This document shows positions 8,436 to 15,882 of a stretch of DNA of 64,000 bases, one piece after another. The position numbers were made by a program, and so were the translations under genes. Below the pieces are notes generated by a model. That model was not told the origin of the DNA and searched no databases. It saw only the letters and a list, made by a program, of their open reading frames with translations. The stretch comes from Cellulomonas persica (GTDB lineage Bacteria > Actinomycetota > Actinomycetes > Actinomycetales > Cellulomonadaceae): NCBI RefSeq assembly GCF_007989825.1, contig NZ_BJUA01000004.1:1-64000 (forward strand), given 5' to 3'. The stretch's first letter is position 1, and each line of letters starts with the position of its first letter.

Positions 8436-8854
8436 TGGCCGTCTGCTACTTCGACACGAGCGCGCTCGCCAAGCTCTGCGTCACCGAGACCGGCAGCGAG
8501 CTGGCCGCCGCGCTGTGGTCCGGCGCCGACCTCGTCGCGACCTCCCGGCTCGCGGACACCGAGGTCCGCGCGCTGCTGGCCGGCGGACGCCGCGCGGGTG
8601 TGATCGACGCGGGCACCGAGCGGGCCGCGCTCGCGCAGTGGGAGCGGCTGTGGCCCGCGCTGCACGTCGTCGAGCTGCACGAGCCCGTCACGGCCGGTGC
8701 CGCGACGCTCGTCGGGTACCACGCGCTGCGGGCCGCGGACGCGCTGCACCTCGCGTCCGCGCTCGCGCTGCGGTCCGACGAGCTCGTCGTGGTCGCGTGG
8801 GACGAGCACCTGGCCGCCGCCGCCCGGGCCGAGGGGCTGCGCGTCGTCCCGTGA
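8435..8854 (+). CDS. VapC-type PIN-domain ribonuclease toxin
   Basis: 139 residues with a complete PIN catalytic set: Asp7 in CYFDTSAL, Glu43 in DTEVRAL, Asp102 in RAADALHLASA and Asp123 in VAWDEHLAAAA. VapC toxins are Mg2+-dependent RNases, often cleaving tRNA or rRNA. A Phd-type antitoxin with a PIN toxin is a known hybrid pairing. All acidic residues are present, so the module looks functional. Confidence 0.92.
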   Translation: MAVCYFDTSALAKLCVTETGSELAAALWSGADLVATSRLADTEVRALLAGGRRAGVIDAGTERAALAQWERLWPALHVVELHEPVTAGAATLVGYHALRAADALHLASALALRSDELVVVAWDEHLAAAARAEGLRVVP

Positions 8855-8934
8855 CGGCTCGGACCTCTGCCTGCCGGCGGCCGAGGGTCGCAGGTGAGGG
8901 CCTGCGCGTGACTGCGTGCGGGGCGTGCGGCCCT

Positions 8935-8940
8935 TAGGCT
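8935..8940 (+). promoter_or_regulatory. Leaderless -10 element TAGGCT
   Basis: TAGGCT is followed by CAGCGC and then GTG at 8947, giving a 6-nt gap and no ribosome site. It defines the start of the DUF2516-like gene and probably drives the asparaginase gene too. Confidence 0.6.
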
Positions 8941-8946
8941 CAGCGC

Positions 8947-9288
8947 GTGGGAATCGTCGGAAGCCTCCAGTGGATCCTGTACCTGCTGTTCCTCCTCGTG
9001 ATCTTCGCGCTGTGCGTGTGGGCGCTCGTCGACCTGCTGCTGCGCCCCGCGAGCGCGTTCCCGTCCGCGGGCAAGCGCACCAAGAACTTCTGGCTCCTGA
9101 TCCTGGCGGTCGCGACGTTCCTGGCGTTCCTCGCGCTGCCGCCGCTGCAGCTCCTGCCGTTCCTCGGCCTGCTCTCCGCGGTCGCCGCGATCGTCTACCT
9201 CGTCGACGTGAAGCCGGCCGTCGCGCCGTACTCGCGCAAGCGCCGCGGCCCGGGCCGTGGACCGGGCGGGTCGACGGGCGGCTGGTGA
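8947..9288 (+). CDS. DUF2516-like small membrane protein
   Basis: 113 residues with three hydrophobic segments (about 6-27, 47-67 and 68-86) and the hydrophilic SAGKRTKNFWLLIL between the first two, followed by a basic glycine/arginine tail. It resembles the actinobacterial DUF2516 family, whose function is unknown. Its stop overlaps the next start by one base, coupling it to the asparaginase gene. Confidence 0.75.
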   Translation: MGIVGSLQWILYLLFLLVIFALCVWALVDLLLRPASAFPSAGKRTKNFWLLILAVATFLAFLALPPLQLLPFLGLLSAVAAIVYLVDVKPAVAPYSRKRRGPGRGPGGSTGGW

Positions 9289-10283
9289 TGACGACCCCCA
9301 CCGGCGGCCCGGCGCACGACGTCGCGACCCACGCGGTCCCGCTCGCGCGGGTCGTGCGCGGCGGGCTCGTCGAGTCCGTGCACACGGGCCACCTCGTCGT
9401 GCTCGCCCCCGACGGCGAGGTCCGGCTCACGCTCGGCGACCCCGACGTGACGATCTGGGCGCGCTCGTCGCTCAAGCCCCTGCAGGCCGTCGGGATGCTG
9501 CGGCACGGGCTCGACGTCGACGACGAGTGGCTCGCGCTGGCGAGCGCGAGCCACAACGCCGAGCCCGCGCACGTCGACGCCGTGCGCGCGCTGCTCGCCG
9601 CGCACGGCCTGAGCGAGACCGACCTCGACAACACCCCCGACTGGCCGCTCGACCCCGAGGCGGCCTGGGCGTGGCGTGAGCAGGGGCACGGGCGCGAGCC
9701 GATCGCGCAGAACTGCTCCGGCAAGCACGCCGCGATGCTCGCCACGTGCGTCGCCGCAGGCTGGCCGCTCGCGGGCTACCGCGACCCGCAGCACCCGCTG
9801 CAGCGTGCGCTGCACGACGCGGTCGCCGAGCTCACCGGCGTCCCCGTCGCACACACCACGGTCGACGGGTGCGGCGCGGCGCTGTTCTCGACGACGCTGT
9901 CCGGGCTCGCCCGCGCGTTCGCGCACCTCGGACGCGCACCGCACGACTCCGGCCACGCCGGCACGCCCGAGGGACGCGTCGCCCGCGCGATGAGCGCCCA
10001 CCCGTGGTTCGTCGCCGGCACGGGCCGTGACGCGACCCGGTTCATGCAGGCCGTCCCCGGGCTGGTCGCCAAGGACGGGGCCGACGGCGTCTACGCCGCC
10101 GGGCTGCCCGACGGCGGCGCCGTCGCCCTCAAGATCAGCGACGGGTCCGCGCGGCCGCGCGCCGCGGTGCTGGCCGCCGCGCTCGTCGTCGCCGGCGTGG
10201 ACCCGGCCCTCGTCGAGCCCGTCGGGGCGACGCCCGTGCTGGGGCACGGTGAGCCGGTCGGCGTCGTGGAGCCGTGCCTGTGA
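9288..10283 (+). CDS. L-asparaginase, Asparaginase_II family
   Basis: 331 residues of the family related to the Rhizobium-type asparaginase, distinct from the E. coli enzymes. Conserved stretches are [42 protein letters not shown] and [17 protein letters not shown]. These hold the Ser-Lys catalytic pair and the cysteines that define the group. It would hydrolyse asparagine to aspartate and ammonia. The ATG overlaps the previous stop (TGATG). A role in nitrogen supply fits a chromosome segment that also carries glnR and nirBD, but no shared operator was identified. Confidence 0.88.
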   Translation: MTTPTGGPAHDVATHAVPLARVVRGGLVESVHTGHLVVLAPDGEVRLTLGDPDVTIWARSSLKPLQAVGMLRHGLDVDDEWLALASASHNAEPAHVDAVRALLAAHGLSETDLDNTPDWPLDPEAAWAWREQGHGREPIAQNCSGKHAAMLATCVAAGWPLAGYRDPQHPLQRALHDAVAELTGVPVAHTTVDGCGAALFSTTLSGLARAFAHLGRAPHDSGHAGTPEGRVARAMSAHPWFVAGTGRDATRFMQAVPGLVAKDGADGVYAAGLPDGGAVALKISDGSARPRAAVLAAALVVAGVDPALVEPVGATPVLGHGEPVGVVEPCL

Positions 10284-10338
10284 GGACGGTCGGGGGTCCG
10301 GTCCTGCGGGTGGTCGTCGGTGTGAGGGTGGTCGTGCG

Positions 10339-10782
10339 GTGAGGGCCGTGGTGCAGCGCGTGACCCGCGCGTCCGTCACGGTCGACGGGACGGTCGTCGG
10401 TGCGATCGACCGGCCGGGCCTCGTCGTGCTCGTCGGCGTCACGCCGGGCGACGGACCCGCGCAGGTCGAGCTCATCGCCCGCAAGGTCGCCGAGCTGCGG
10501 GTCCTGCGCGACGAGCAGAGCGCGGTCGACGTCGGGGCGCCCGTGCTCGTCGTCAGCCAGTTCACGCTCTACGGCGACACGCGCAAGGGCCGCCGCCCGA
10601 CGTGGAACGCGGCCGCTCCCGGGCCTGTCGCCGAGCCGCTCGTCGAGGCGGTCGTCGACGCGCTGCGCTCGCGCGGGCTCGACGTCGCGACCGGGGTGTT
10701 CGGTGCGGACATGGCCGTCGAGCTCGTCAACGACGGGCCGGTGACGATCCTGCTGGAGTCGGTCCCGGACCAGGTCTCCTGA
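10339..10782 (+). CDS. dtd: D-aminoacyl-tRNA deacylase
   Basis: 147 residues, standard length. It removes D-amino acids (and glycine from mischarged tRNA-Ala) from tRNA. Both family motifs are present: [16 protein letters not shown] (the SQFT loop) and the C-terminal [11 protein letters not shown] (the Gly-cisPro element). The GTG at 10339 opens [17 protein letters not shown], the canonical start. A strong hairpin follows 104 bp downstream. Confidence 0.95.
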   Translation: MRAVVQRVTRASVTVDGTVVGAIDRPGLVVLVGVTPGDGPAQVELIARKVAELRVLRDEQSAVDVGAPVLVVSQFTLYGDTRKGRRPTWNAAAPGPVAEPLVEAVVDALRSRGLDVATGVFGADMAVELVNDGPVTILLESVPDQVS

Positions 10783-10886
10783 CGGGCCCGCCCAGCCCGG
10801 CCGGGGTCCGGCGTCGTCCGACGCGCGTCGCGGCGGCGCGGCCACCTGGCGTGCCGGTCCCGCGGTGCGCGACCTCGCCGAACACG

Positions 10887-10925
10887 GAGAAGGCCCCTCG
10901 GAGTAAGCGTCCGAGGGGCCTTCTC
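10887..10925. terminator. 16-bp perfect hairpin, copy 1 of a duplicated element
   Basis: Arms 10887-10902 and 10910-10925 are perfectly complementary (GAGAAGGCCCCTCGGA and its reverse complement) around the loop GTAAGCG. It lies downstream of dtd and can act as its terminator. The inner 34 nt recur exactly, loop included, at 11679-11712. Confidence 0.75.
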
Positions 10926-11533
10926 GTGCGATCACAGGCCATCGGTCTCGTCGGGCGAACCCTCCTCGACCGTGTCGACACCGCGGACCGCAGCTCGCGG
11001 GTCCGATGGTCCGCGGACCGAGGCCCGACGAACCGGTGAACCCGTGAACCGTGAGAGCCCGAGCCTTGCGGTTCAGGACCTCGCGATCCGTGAGCTGTCA
11101 GATCCCGTGAGCCACGCGGTCCACGCGCCTTGCGGTGCGCGCCCCGTGCGGTTCGTCCACCGTGAGGTGCACGATCCTCGTTGCTCTCGAGCCTGGCGGC
11201 TCCCGAGCCCGAAGGCCCGGTGGTGCGACGGCGCCGCTCTGACGTGCGACTCCATCCCGACACCCGACGCGCCGGCGAACCGGCCCGCCGCGGGCGGGGG
11301 GACTGCGATCGGCCTCCCGGTCCGGAGCCACCCTCGCGGCGTCATCCGCGAGCCTTCGGGTTGCCCCGTCGGTGTGGTCGCCCGTTCTCCGGTCGGCCCG
11401 ACCTCGTCGTCCCGGGGCCGTCAGGTCCGCTCCCCCGAGGGGGTTCTTCCCTGTCGGTTCCCGATCCGTCGAGGCCGATGTGAGATTTCTAGTCCTGGCC
11501 GCCAGGCCCCGCAAGAGGCTCTAGAGGATTTCT

Positions 11534-11623
11534 TTATCCACATTTTGCTCCACACCTCTGTGCACAGGTCGACCTGCGCGAACATGGGCTGAACACAGGG
11601 CTGTGGACCGAAGTTGTGGACAA
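11534..11623. other. Cluster of DnaA-box-like 9-mers
   Basis: TTATCCACA at 11534-11542 matches the classical DnaA box. TGTGGACAA at 11615-11623 is the reverse complement of TTGTCCACA, the form common in actinobacteria. Weaker relatives TGTGCACAG (11559-11567) and CTGTGGACC (11601-11609) lie between them. No dnaA or dnaN is nearby, so this is not shown to be the chromosomal origin; a titration or regulatory site is equally possible. Confidence 0.35.
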
Positions 11624-11662
11624 CGACGCGTGTCGTTCACCCGGACGGTGGGTGCCGCGACC

Positions 11663-11668
11663 TAGCCT
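11663..11668 (+). promoter_or_regulatory. Possible -10 element TAGCCT directed into hairpin copy 2
   Basis: TAGCCT matches the leaderless -10 pattern seen across the window, but no start codon follows at 6-7 nt. Transcription from it would begin about 11675 and run straight into the hairpin at 11679. A small hairpin RNA or a structured leader for the macrodomain gene at 11842 are both conceivable. Confidence 0.3.
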
Positions 11669-11678
11669 GGTGCTCGGC

Positions 11679-11712
11679 GAAGGCCCCTCGGAGTAAGCGT
11701 CCGAGGGGCCTT
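11679..11712. repeat. Hairpin copy 2, identical 34-nt core
   Basis: Repeats 10889-10922 exactly, including the 7-nt loop GTAAGCG, in the same orientation. The stem is 13 bp (11680-11692 with 11700-11712), because the outer bases that extend copy 1 differ. It lies 130 bp before the macrodomain gene and not directly behind a coding gene, so simple termination does not explain it. Confidence 0.85.
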
Positions 11713-11841
11713 GTCGCGTCGTCGGCCGGGATTGCGGCAGGCGCCCCGCGGCACGCGCCCCGCCTGAGTCGCGGCGGCCCGGTCGCGTGCGGTGGGACCG
11801 ACGTCCGGCGCCCACCCGCCTCGTCGGGTGACGATGGAGGC

Positions 11842-12399
11842 ATGCGGATCGAGGCGGTGCTCGGAGACATCACGAAGCAGGACGTCGACGTCGTCGTGAA
11901 CGCGGCGAACTCCTCGCTCCTGGGCGGTGGGGGAGTCGACGGCGCGATCCACGCCGCAGCCGGCCCCGGACTGCTGGCCGCCTGCCGCGAGCTGCGCGCG
12001 TCGCGGTACCCCGACGGTCTGCCCGTCGGGCACGCCGTGGCCACCGACGCGTTCGAGCTGCCCGCGCGGTGGGTCGTGCACACCGTCGGGCCCAACTGGC
12101 ACGCCGGCGAGCGGGACCCCGCCGCGCTCGCGGGGTGCTTCCTCGCGTCGCTCGAGGTCGCGGTGGACCTGGGTGCCCACTCGATCGCGTTCCCCGCGGT
12201 GAGCGCGGGTGTCTACGGCTGGGACCTCGACGAGGTCGCGCGCATCGCGGTCGCCTCGGTGCGCACGTGGGCCGTGGGTACGGACCAGGACCGCACCACC
12301 GACGGCCGGCCCCAGGGCATCTCCCTCGCGCGCTTCGTCCTCTTCTCCCCGCCGGCCCTCGCCGCCTTCGAGCGCGAGCTCACCACCCGCCCCGCCTGA
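11842..12399 (+). CDS. Macrodomain protein, predicted O-acetyl-ADP-ribose deacetylase
   Basis: 185 residues forming a single macrodomain. The ADP-ribose-binding motifs are intact: VVNAANSSLLGGGGVDGAIH near residue 18 and FPAVSAGVYGWDLDE near residue 117. Relatives of E. coli YmdB hydrolyse O-acetyl-ADP-ribose or remove ADP-ribose from proteins. GGAGG at 11836-11840 precedes the ATG by one base, which is close, so part of the initiation signal may lie elsewhere. The sirtuin at 20.0 kb would make the same metabolite, though the two genes are not adjacent. Confidence 0.9.
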   Translation: MRIEAVLGDITKQDVDVVVNAANSSLLGGGGVDGAIHAAAGPGLLAACRELRASRYPDGLPVGHAVATDAFELPARWVVHTVGPNWHAGERDPAALAGCFLASLEVAVDLGAHSIAFPAVSAGVYGWDLDEVARIAVASVRTWAVGTDQDRTTDGRPQGISLARFVLFSPPALAAFERELTTRPA

Positions 12400-12460
12400 C
12401 CTCCCCGCTCGCTGCCCCGCCGCGCCCGACGACCTCGGCACCCCGCGTGCGAGGTCGGGT

Positions 12461-12494
12461 GCGCGAGCTCGGCAGGTTCGCGCGAGCTCGGCAG
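12461..12494. repeat. Two 15-bp direct repeats in a convergent intergenic gap
   Basis: GCGCGAGCTCGGCAG occurs at 12461-12475 and 12480-12494, with further relatives of GCGAGCTCG/GAGGTCG around them. The 179-bp gap separates two convergent genes and holds no obvious strong terminator hairpin. A similar GC-rich GAGCGCGG/CGCTCGCG gap occurs at 49.15-49.26 kb. Confidence 0.6.
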
Positions 12495-12578
12495 TCCGGA
12501 TGCACGAGGTCGCGCGGAAGTGCCGATCTCGCGAGGCGGACGCAGGCCGGGCGCGGGCCGGGCGTCGGGCGCTGGGTG

Positions 12579-13175
12579 TCAGGCGGGTGGGCGGCCGAGC
12601 CAGTGCTGGACCGCGGCGACGACGGGCGGGTCCTGGGGGCTGTGGTCGCCCGGCACGGTGACGAGGTGCCAGGGTCCGCGGAGCGCAGCGAGGTGCTGCG
12701 CGAGCTCGTCGGGCGAGCCGAAGGGGTCGCGCTCGCCGCTGACCGCGAGCACGGGAACCTCGATGTCGTGCAGGTGCTCGACGCGCAGCCGCTCGGGCTC
12801 TCCGGGCGGGTGCAGCGGGTAGGAGAGCAGGAGCAGAGCGGCGGCGGGCTGGCCCTGGGCGACTGCCATCGACGCCATGCGCCCGCCGAAGGACCGTCCC
12901 CCGAGCACGAGTCGTCCGGGGTCGACGCCGAGCTCGGCGGCCCACGCGTCTGCGCGCTCGCGCAGGTAGGGGATCGCGACCTCGGCCCGCTCCGGTGCGC
13001 GGCTGCCGCGTTCGCGGTTCGGGAAGTTCAGCCTCAGCACGGGCAGCGGCGCGAGCGCCGCCTCGAGCGCGACGAGCGTGCGGTGGTCCCGGTCCGCGCT
13101 CGCCCCGGGCGTGATCACCACACCCGCGACGTCCTGTGCCCCGACGAGCTGCGCCCCCGACTCCGTCTCGCTCAC
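12579..13175 (-). CDS. Alpha/beta-hydrolase of the TEX30/KANL3-like group
   Basis: 198 residues. The nucleophile elbow is LVLGGRSFGGRMASM (Ser in GRSFGG), the acid region is VLAVSGERDPFG, and the late histidine lies in VPGDHSPQD. The order and spacing match the small dienelactone-hydrolase-like proteins annotated as alpha/beta family hydrolases; the substrate is unknown. GTG at 13175 was chosen because ACGCTA (TAGCGT on the coding strand) lies 7 nt upstream, the leaderless arrangement. GTG at 13184 is the alternative. Confidence 0.78.
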   Translation of the reverse strand: MSETESGAQLVGAQDVAGVVITPGASADRDHRTLVALEAALAPLPVLRLNFPNRERGSRAPERAEVAIPYLRERADAWAAELGVDPGRLVLGGRSFGGRMASMAVAQGQPAAALLLLSYPLHPPGEPERLRVEHLHDIEVPVLAVSGERDPFGSPDELAQHLAALRGPWHLVTVPGDHSPQDPPVVAAVQHWLGRPPA

Positions 13176-13182
13176 CCGCCTC

Positions 13183-13188
13183 ACGCTA
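13183..13188 (-). promoter_or_regulatory. Leaderless -10 element TAGCGT (minus strand)
   Basis: Reads TAGCGT toward the hydrolase gene, with a 7-nt gap to GTG at 13175. It overlaps the alternative start at 13184, which argues against that start. Confidence 0.5.
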
Positions 13189-13322
13189 GACGCCCCGAAC
13201 CCACCTCACCAGCACATATGCCCACCACCGCGGCCACGCGGCCGCGCGACGGACGGCTCAGCCCCGATCCGGCAACCACCGTCGTCCGCCGCAACAACCC
13301 CTGCCTCTGGTGGCGGGGGCGG

Positions 13323-14255
13323 TCAGGGGAGCCGGAAGGCGGCGCGGAGGGTGCGGACGACGCCGTCGTCGTCGTTGGACGGGGCGACGAAGCGCGCGCC
13401 CGCGCGGACGTCCGGATGGGCGTTGGCCATCGCGAAGGACCAGTGCGCGGCCTCGAGCATGCCGACGTCGTTGAAGTAGTCGCCGAACGCCATGGTCCGC
13501 GCGGGCGGGACGCCGAGCTCGGCCTGCAGCGCGCGCAGCGCGTGGCCCTTGTCGGCGTCGGGCCCCATGACGTCGACCCAGTTCTCGCCCGAGACGAGCA
13601 CGCGGTCGGGGCCGTCGAGCGGCGCGAGCAGGGGGCCGGCGCCCTGCGCGGCGGAGGCGAAGTCGTACACCGCGACCTTGAGGACCTCGTCGTCGACGGC
13701 GGTCAGGTCCTCGACGTGCTCGAGCAGGCGGTAGTAGGGGCGCACGTGCTGGAGGAAGGCCTCGTCGGAGCGCTCGACGTACGCGGAGCGCATGCCGCAC
13801 AGCACCGTCCCGAGGTCCGCGCCGTCCCGCACCGCGCCGCGCACCAGGTGCACGGCGCGGCGGGCGCTCTCCAGCGCGAGCCCCGCGACGGTGAGCGGGG
13901 TGCCGTCGCGCACGACGATCGCGCCGTTCTCGCCGATGTACGTCAGGTCGTCGCGCCCGAACTGCTCACGGAGCGTCGCGTACTGACGCCCGGACGCGGG
14001 GCACACGACGACCCCGCGGGCGACGAGCGCGTCGAGCACGTCCCAGAAGCCGTCGGGGATGTGCTTGTCGTCGTCGAGCAGGGAGCCGTCCATGTCCAGC
14101 GCGACCAGCCGCACGTCGGTGGCGTCGAGCGTGGTGCGCAGGGCGGTCAGGACGTCGTCGGCGTCGCGGGCCGTGGCGCTGGTCCGGCCGGCGCCAGGGC
14201 GTTCGCTGCTGGGGTTCGTCGGGGCGATGGAGGTGGGGGAGGTGTGGTCGGGCAC
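13323..14255 (-). CDS. HAD-superfamily Cof-type sugar phosphatase
   Basis: 310 residues. All four HAD motifs are present: DMDGSLLDDD near residue 54 with the nucleophilic aspartate, CPASGRQ, the lysine in DADKGHAL, and FGDYFNDVGML. The insertion between motifs II and III is the large type IIB cap of the Cof family, which dephosphorylates sugar phosphates and similar small molecules. The first 45 residues are Ser/Thr/Pro-rich and probably disordered. GTG at 14255 follows GACGAT by 6 nt. It is the second of three minus-strand genes after sanA, 12 bp from it. Confidence 0.88.
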   Translation of the reverse strand: MPDHTSPTSIAPTNPSSERPGAGRTSATARDADDVLTALRTTLDATDVRLVALDMDGSLLDDDKHIPDGFWDVLDALVARGVVVCPASGRQYATLREQFGRDDLTYIGENGAIVVRDGTPLTVAGLALESARRAVHLVRGAVRDGADLGTVLCGMRSAYVERSDEAFLQHVRPYYRLLEHVEDLTAVDDEVLKVAVYDFASAAQGAGPLLAPLDGPDRVLVSGENWVDVMGPDADKGHALRALQAELGVPPARTMAFGDYFNDVGMLEAAHWSFAMANAHPDVRAGARFVAPSNDDDGVVRTLRAAFRLP

Positions 14256-14267
14256 GGCTCGATCGTC

Positions 14268-15077
14268 TCAGGAGCCGCGCAGGGCGTCCTGCACGCCGGT
14301 CTCGGCCGGCCCGAGGTAGACCGGGTCGCGTCCCGTGAGGCCGTCCCACCACGCCTTGTACGACGCGGCGACCTCGCGCAGCTTCCACTGCGTGAGCTGC
14401 TCGGGCTGCACGCTGGCTGACGAGACGCCGACGCCCTGGGTGTCGATGCCCGCCGCGGTGCACGAGAAGACCGCGCGACGCACGTGGTAGTCCTGCGTGA
14501 GCACGACCGCCGCGTCGACGCCGAACACGCGGTGCGCGCGGACGCACGTGTCGTGCGTGTCGAAGCCCGCGTAGTCGAGCACGACCGACGCGCTCGGGAC
14601 GCCCGCGCCGACGAGGTAGTCGTGCATCGCGGTCGGCTCGTCGTGCCCGACGGACCCGTTGTCACCGCTCACGAGGACGACGGACACCTTCCCGGCGTCG
14701 TACAGCGACTGCGCGGCGTCGAGCCGGCGGCGCAGGTACGTGGACGGGGAGCCGTCGGGGCGCAGGCCCGCCCCGAACACGAGCGCCACGGGGGCGTCGT
14801 CCACGGTCTCGAGCGTGCGCAGCCCGGCCTGGCCGGTGCCCTGCACCCACGCGAGCGGGACGAGCAGCAGCACGACGAGCGCGGCGGCGACGAGCAGGCG
14901 GCGTCGCGCTCGCCGGCGCGGGGGTCGCGAGGCGTGGTGCGGCCCGGCATCCTGCGGGGCGGACTGCTGCGGGACGGCGTCGTCCGGCACAGCCGCCGGC
15001 TGCGCGGCTGCGGTCCGGACCGTGCCGGGCGGGCCCGGCGTGCCCTCGTCGGCCTGCGCGTCCGCGTCGATGCTCAC
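14268..15077 (-). CDS. SanA/YdcF-like DUF218 envelope protein
   Basis: 269 residues: a disordered Ala/Pro/Gln N-terminus (1-50), an arginine-rich stop-transfer, one membrane span (about 60-78), then an extracellular DUF218 domain. Conserved DUF218 segments are ALVFGAGLRPDGSPS, VVLVSGDNG, DYAGFDTHDTCVRA and VLTQDYHVRRAVFSC. In E. coli SanA affects the vancomycin permeability barrier; the biochemical activity is unclear. It is divergent from the secreted protein gene at 15256. Confidence 0.85.
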   Translation of the reverse strand: MSIDADAQADEGTPGPPGTVRTAAAQPAAVPDDAVPQQSAPQDAGPHHASRPPRRRARRRLLVAAALVVLLLVPLAWVQGTGQAGLRTLETVDDAPVALVFGAGLRPDGSPSTYLRRRLDAAQSLYDAGKVSVVLVSGDNGSVGHDEPTAMHDYLVGAGVPSASVVLDYAGFDTHDTCVRAHRVFGVDAAVVLTQDYHVRRAVFSCTAAGIDTQGVGVSSASVQPEQLTQWKLREVAASYKAWWDGLTGRDPVYLGPAETGVQDALRGS

Positions 15078-15111
15078 CGCCGCAGCCTAACGACCGTCCC
15101 TGACGCTCCCA

Positions 15112-15149
15112 CGGACCGACGTCGAGGAGCCGGACCGACGTCGAGGAGC
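15112..15149. repeat. 19-bp exact tandem duplication
   Basis: CGGACCGACGTCGAGGAGC occurs twice head to tail at 15112-15130 and 15131-15149, in the divergent gap between sanA and the Ser/Thr/Pro/Ala-rich protein gene. It abuts the palindrome at 15154-15175. Confidence 0.9.
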
Positions 15150-15153
15150 CGAG

Positions 15154-15175
15154 CGCATGAGAGGTCTCTCATGCG
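15154..15175. promoter_or_regulatory. Perfect inverted repeat, candidate operator
   Basis: CGCATGAGAG and its exact reverse complement CTCTCATGCG are separated by GT. This 10-bp dyad sits in a divergent intergenic region 80 bp upstream of the next start and well away from any gene end, so a protein-binding operator is likelier than a terminator. The binding protein is unknown. Confidence 0.6.
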
Positions 15176-15255
15176 GCCCTCCTGCAGGCCTCATGGACGG
15201 CGTCGAACCTCGGTGGTGTCGCGGGCAGGCCGCGGCACGACGAAAGAGGCCCACC

Positions 15256-15765
15256 ATGCGTTCCCTCCCCCGTTCGGTCTGGATCATCTCCGGCACCCTC
15301 AGCGCCGTGGCCGTCGCCGGTGGCAGCGCGCTCGCCGCGAGCGCGAGCCCCAGCACCCCGACCCCGGACCCGACGACGTCCGCCGTCCCCACCGACGCCC
15401 CGAGCGTCGAGGCGACGACCGCCGCGTCGACCGCGCCTTCTGACGCCCCGTCCGCGCAGGCCACGCCGTCGCCCGGTGCGACCGACCCGTCGCGCACGCA
15501 GAACTCGTCGGTCGTCACGACCGTCACGGCGCTGACCCCGGCCACGGCCCCGACGCCCGCGAGCACCGCCACGCCCGCGAGCCCGATCACCGCCGCCAGC
15601 CCGGTGACGGCCCCCACGCCGCCGAGCGCCGCCTCGCCCGTGACCGCGCCGAGCCCGGTGACCGCGCCGACCCCCGCGTCGGCCCCCAGCCCGGTGACCC
15701 CGGCCAGCCCCGCGACCCCCGCGAGCCCGGCCAGCCCCGTCAGCGCCCCGAGCGCGGACGACTGA
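15256..15765 (+). CDS. Secreted or anchored Ala/Pro/Ser/Thr-rich protein
   Basis: 169 residues. A signal sequence or anchor spans roughly residues 5-30 (SVWIISGTLSAVAVAGGSAL). The rest is low complexity, dominated by Pro, Thr, Ala, Ser and Val, with degenerate repeats such as PVTAPTP, PASPATP and SPVTAPS. There is no folded domain. It resembles linker or mucin-like wall-spanning proteins. AAAGAGG ends 7 nt before the ATG. The function is unknown; the composition fits an exported, possibly glycosylated protein. Confidence 0.7.
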   Translation: MRSLPRSVWIISGTLSAVAVAGGSALAASASPSTPTPDPTTSAVPTDAPSVEATTAASTAPSDAPSAQATPSPGATDPSRTQNSSVVTTVTALTPATAPTPASTATPASPITAASPVTAPTPPSAASPVTAPSPVTAPTPASAPSPVTPASPATPASPASPVSAPSADD

Positions 15766-15882
15766 GCGCAGCGCTCACGAGACCGCGAGCGTCGACGACA
15801 CCCTGCGCGGACGACCTCGAGCGATGGACCATCGGACGAACCGGACATGACGACGCCTGATCGTCCTGGCAGCCTTGCCCCT

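Larger units (their letters stand above)
10926..11678. other. Non-coding stretch between two identical hairpins
   Basis: About 750 bp with no convincing protein. The longest frames (10972-11592 on plus and several on minus) lack the regional third-position GC pattern and any recognisable motif. The part at 11040-11180 is full of short near-repeats such as CCGTGAG and CCTTGCGGT. The right end (11485-11640) is noticeably less GC-rich. No tRNA, tmRNA, RNase P or SRP RNA signature was found. It may be a decayed gene remnant or a regulatory or replication-related locus. Confidence 0.5.

Noticed and set aside
10972..11592. A 206-codon frame in the non-coding interval
   Set aside because: No motif, no ribosome site or leaderless promoter at its start, and amino-acid use unlike neighbouring proteins.
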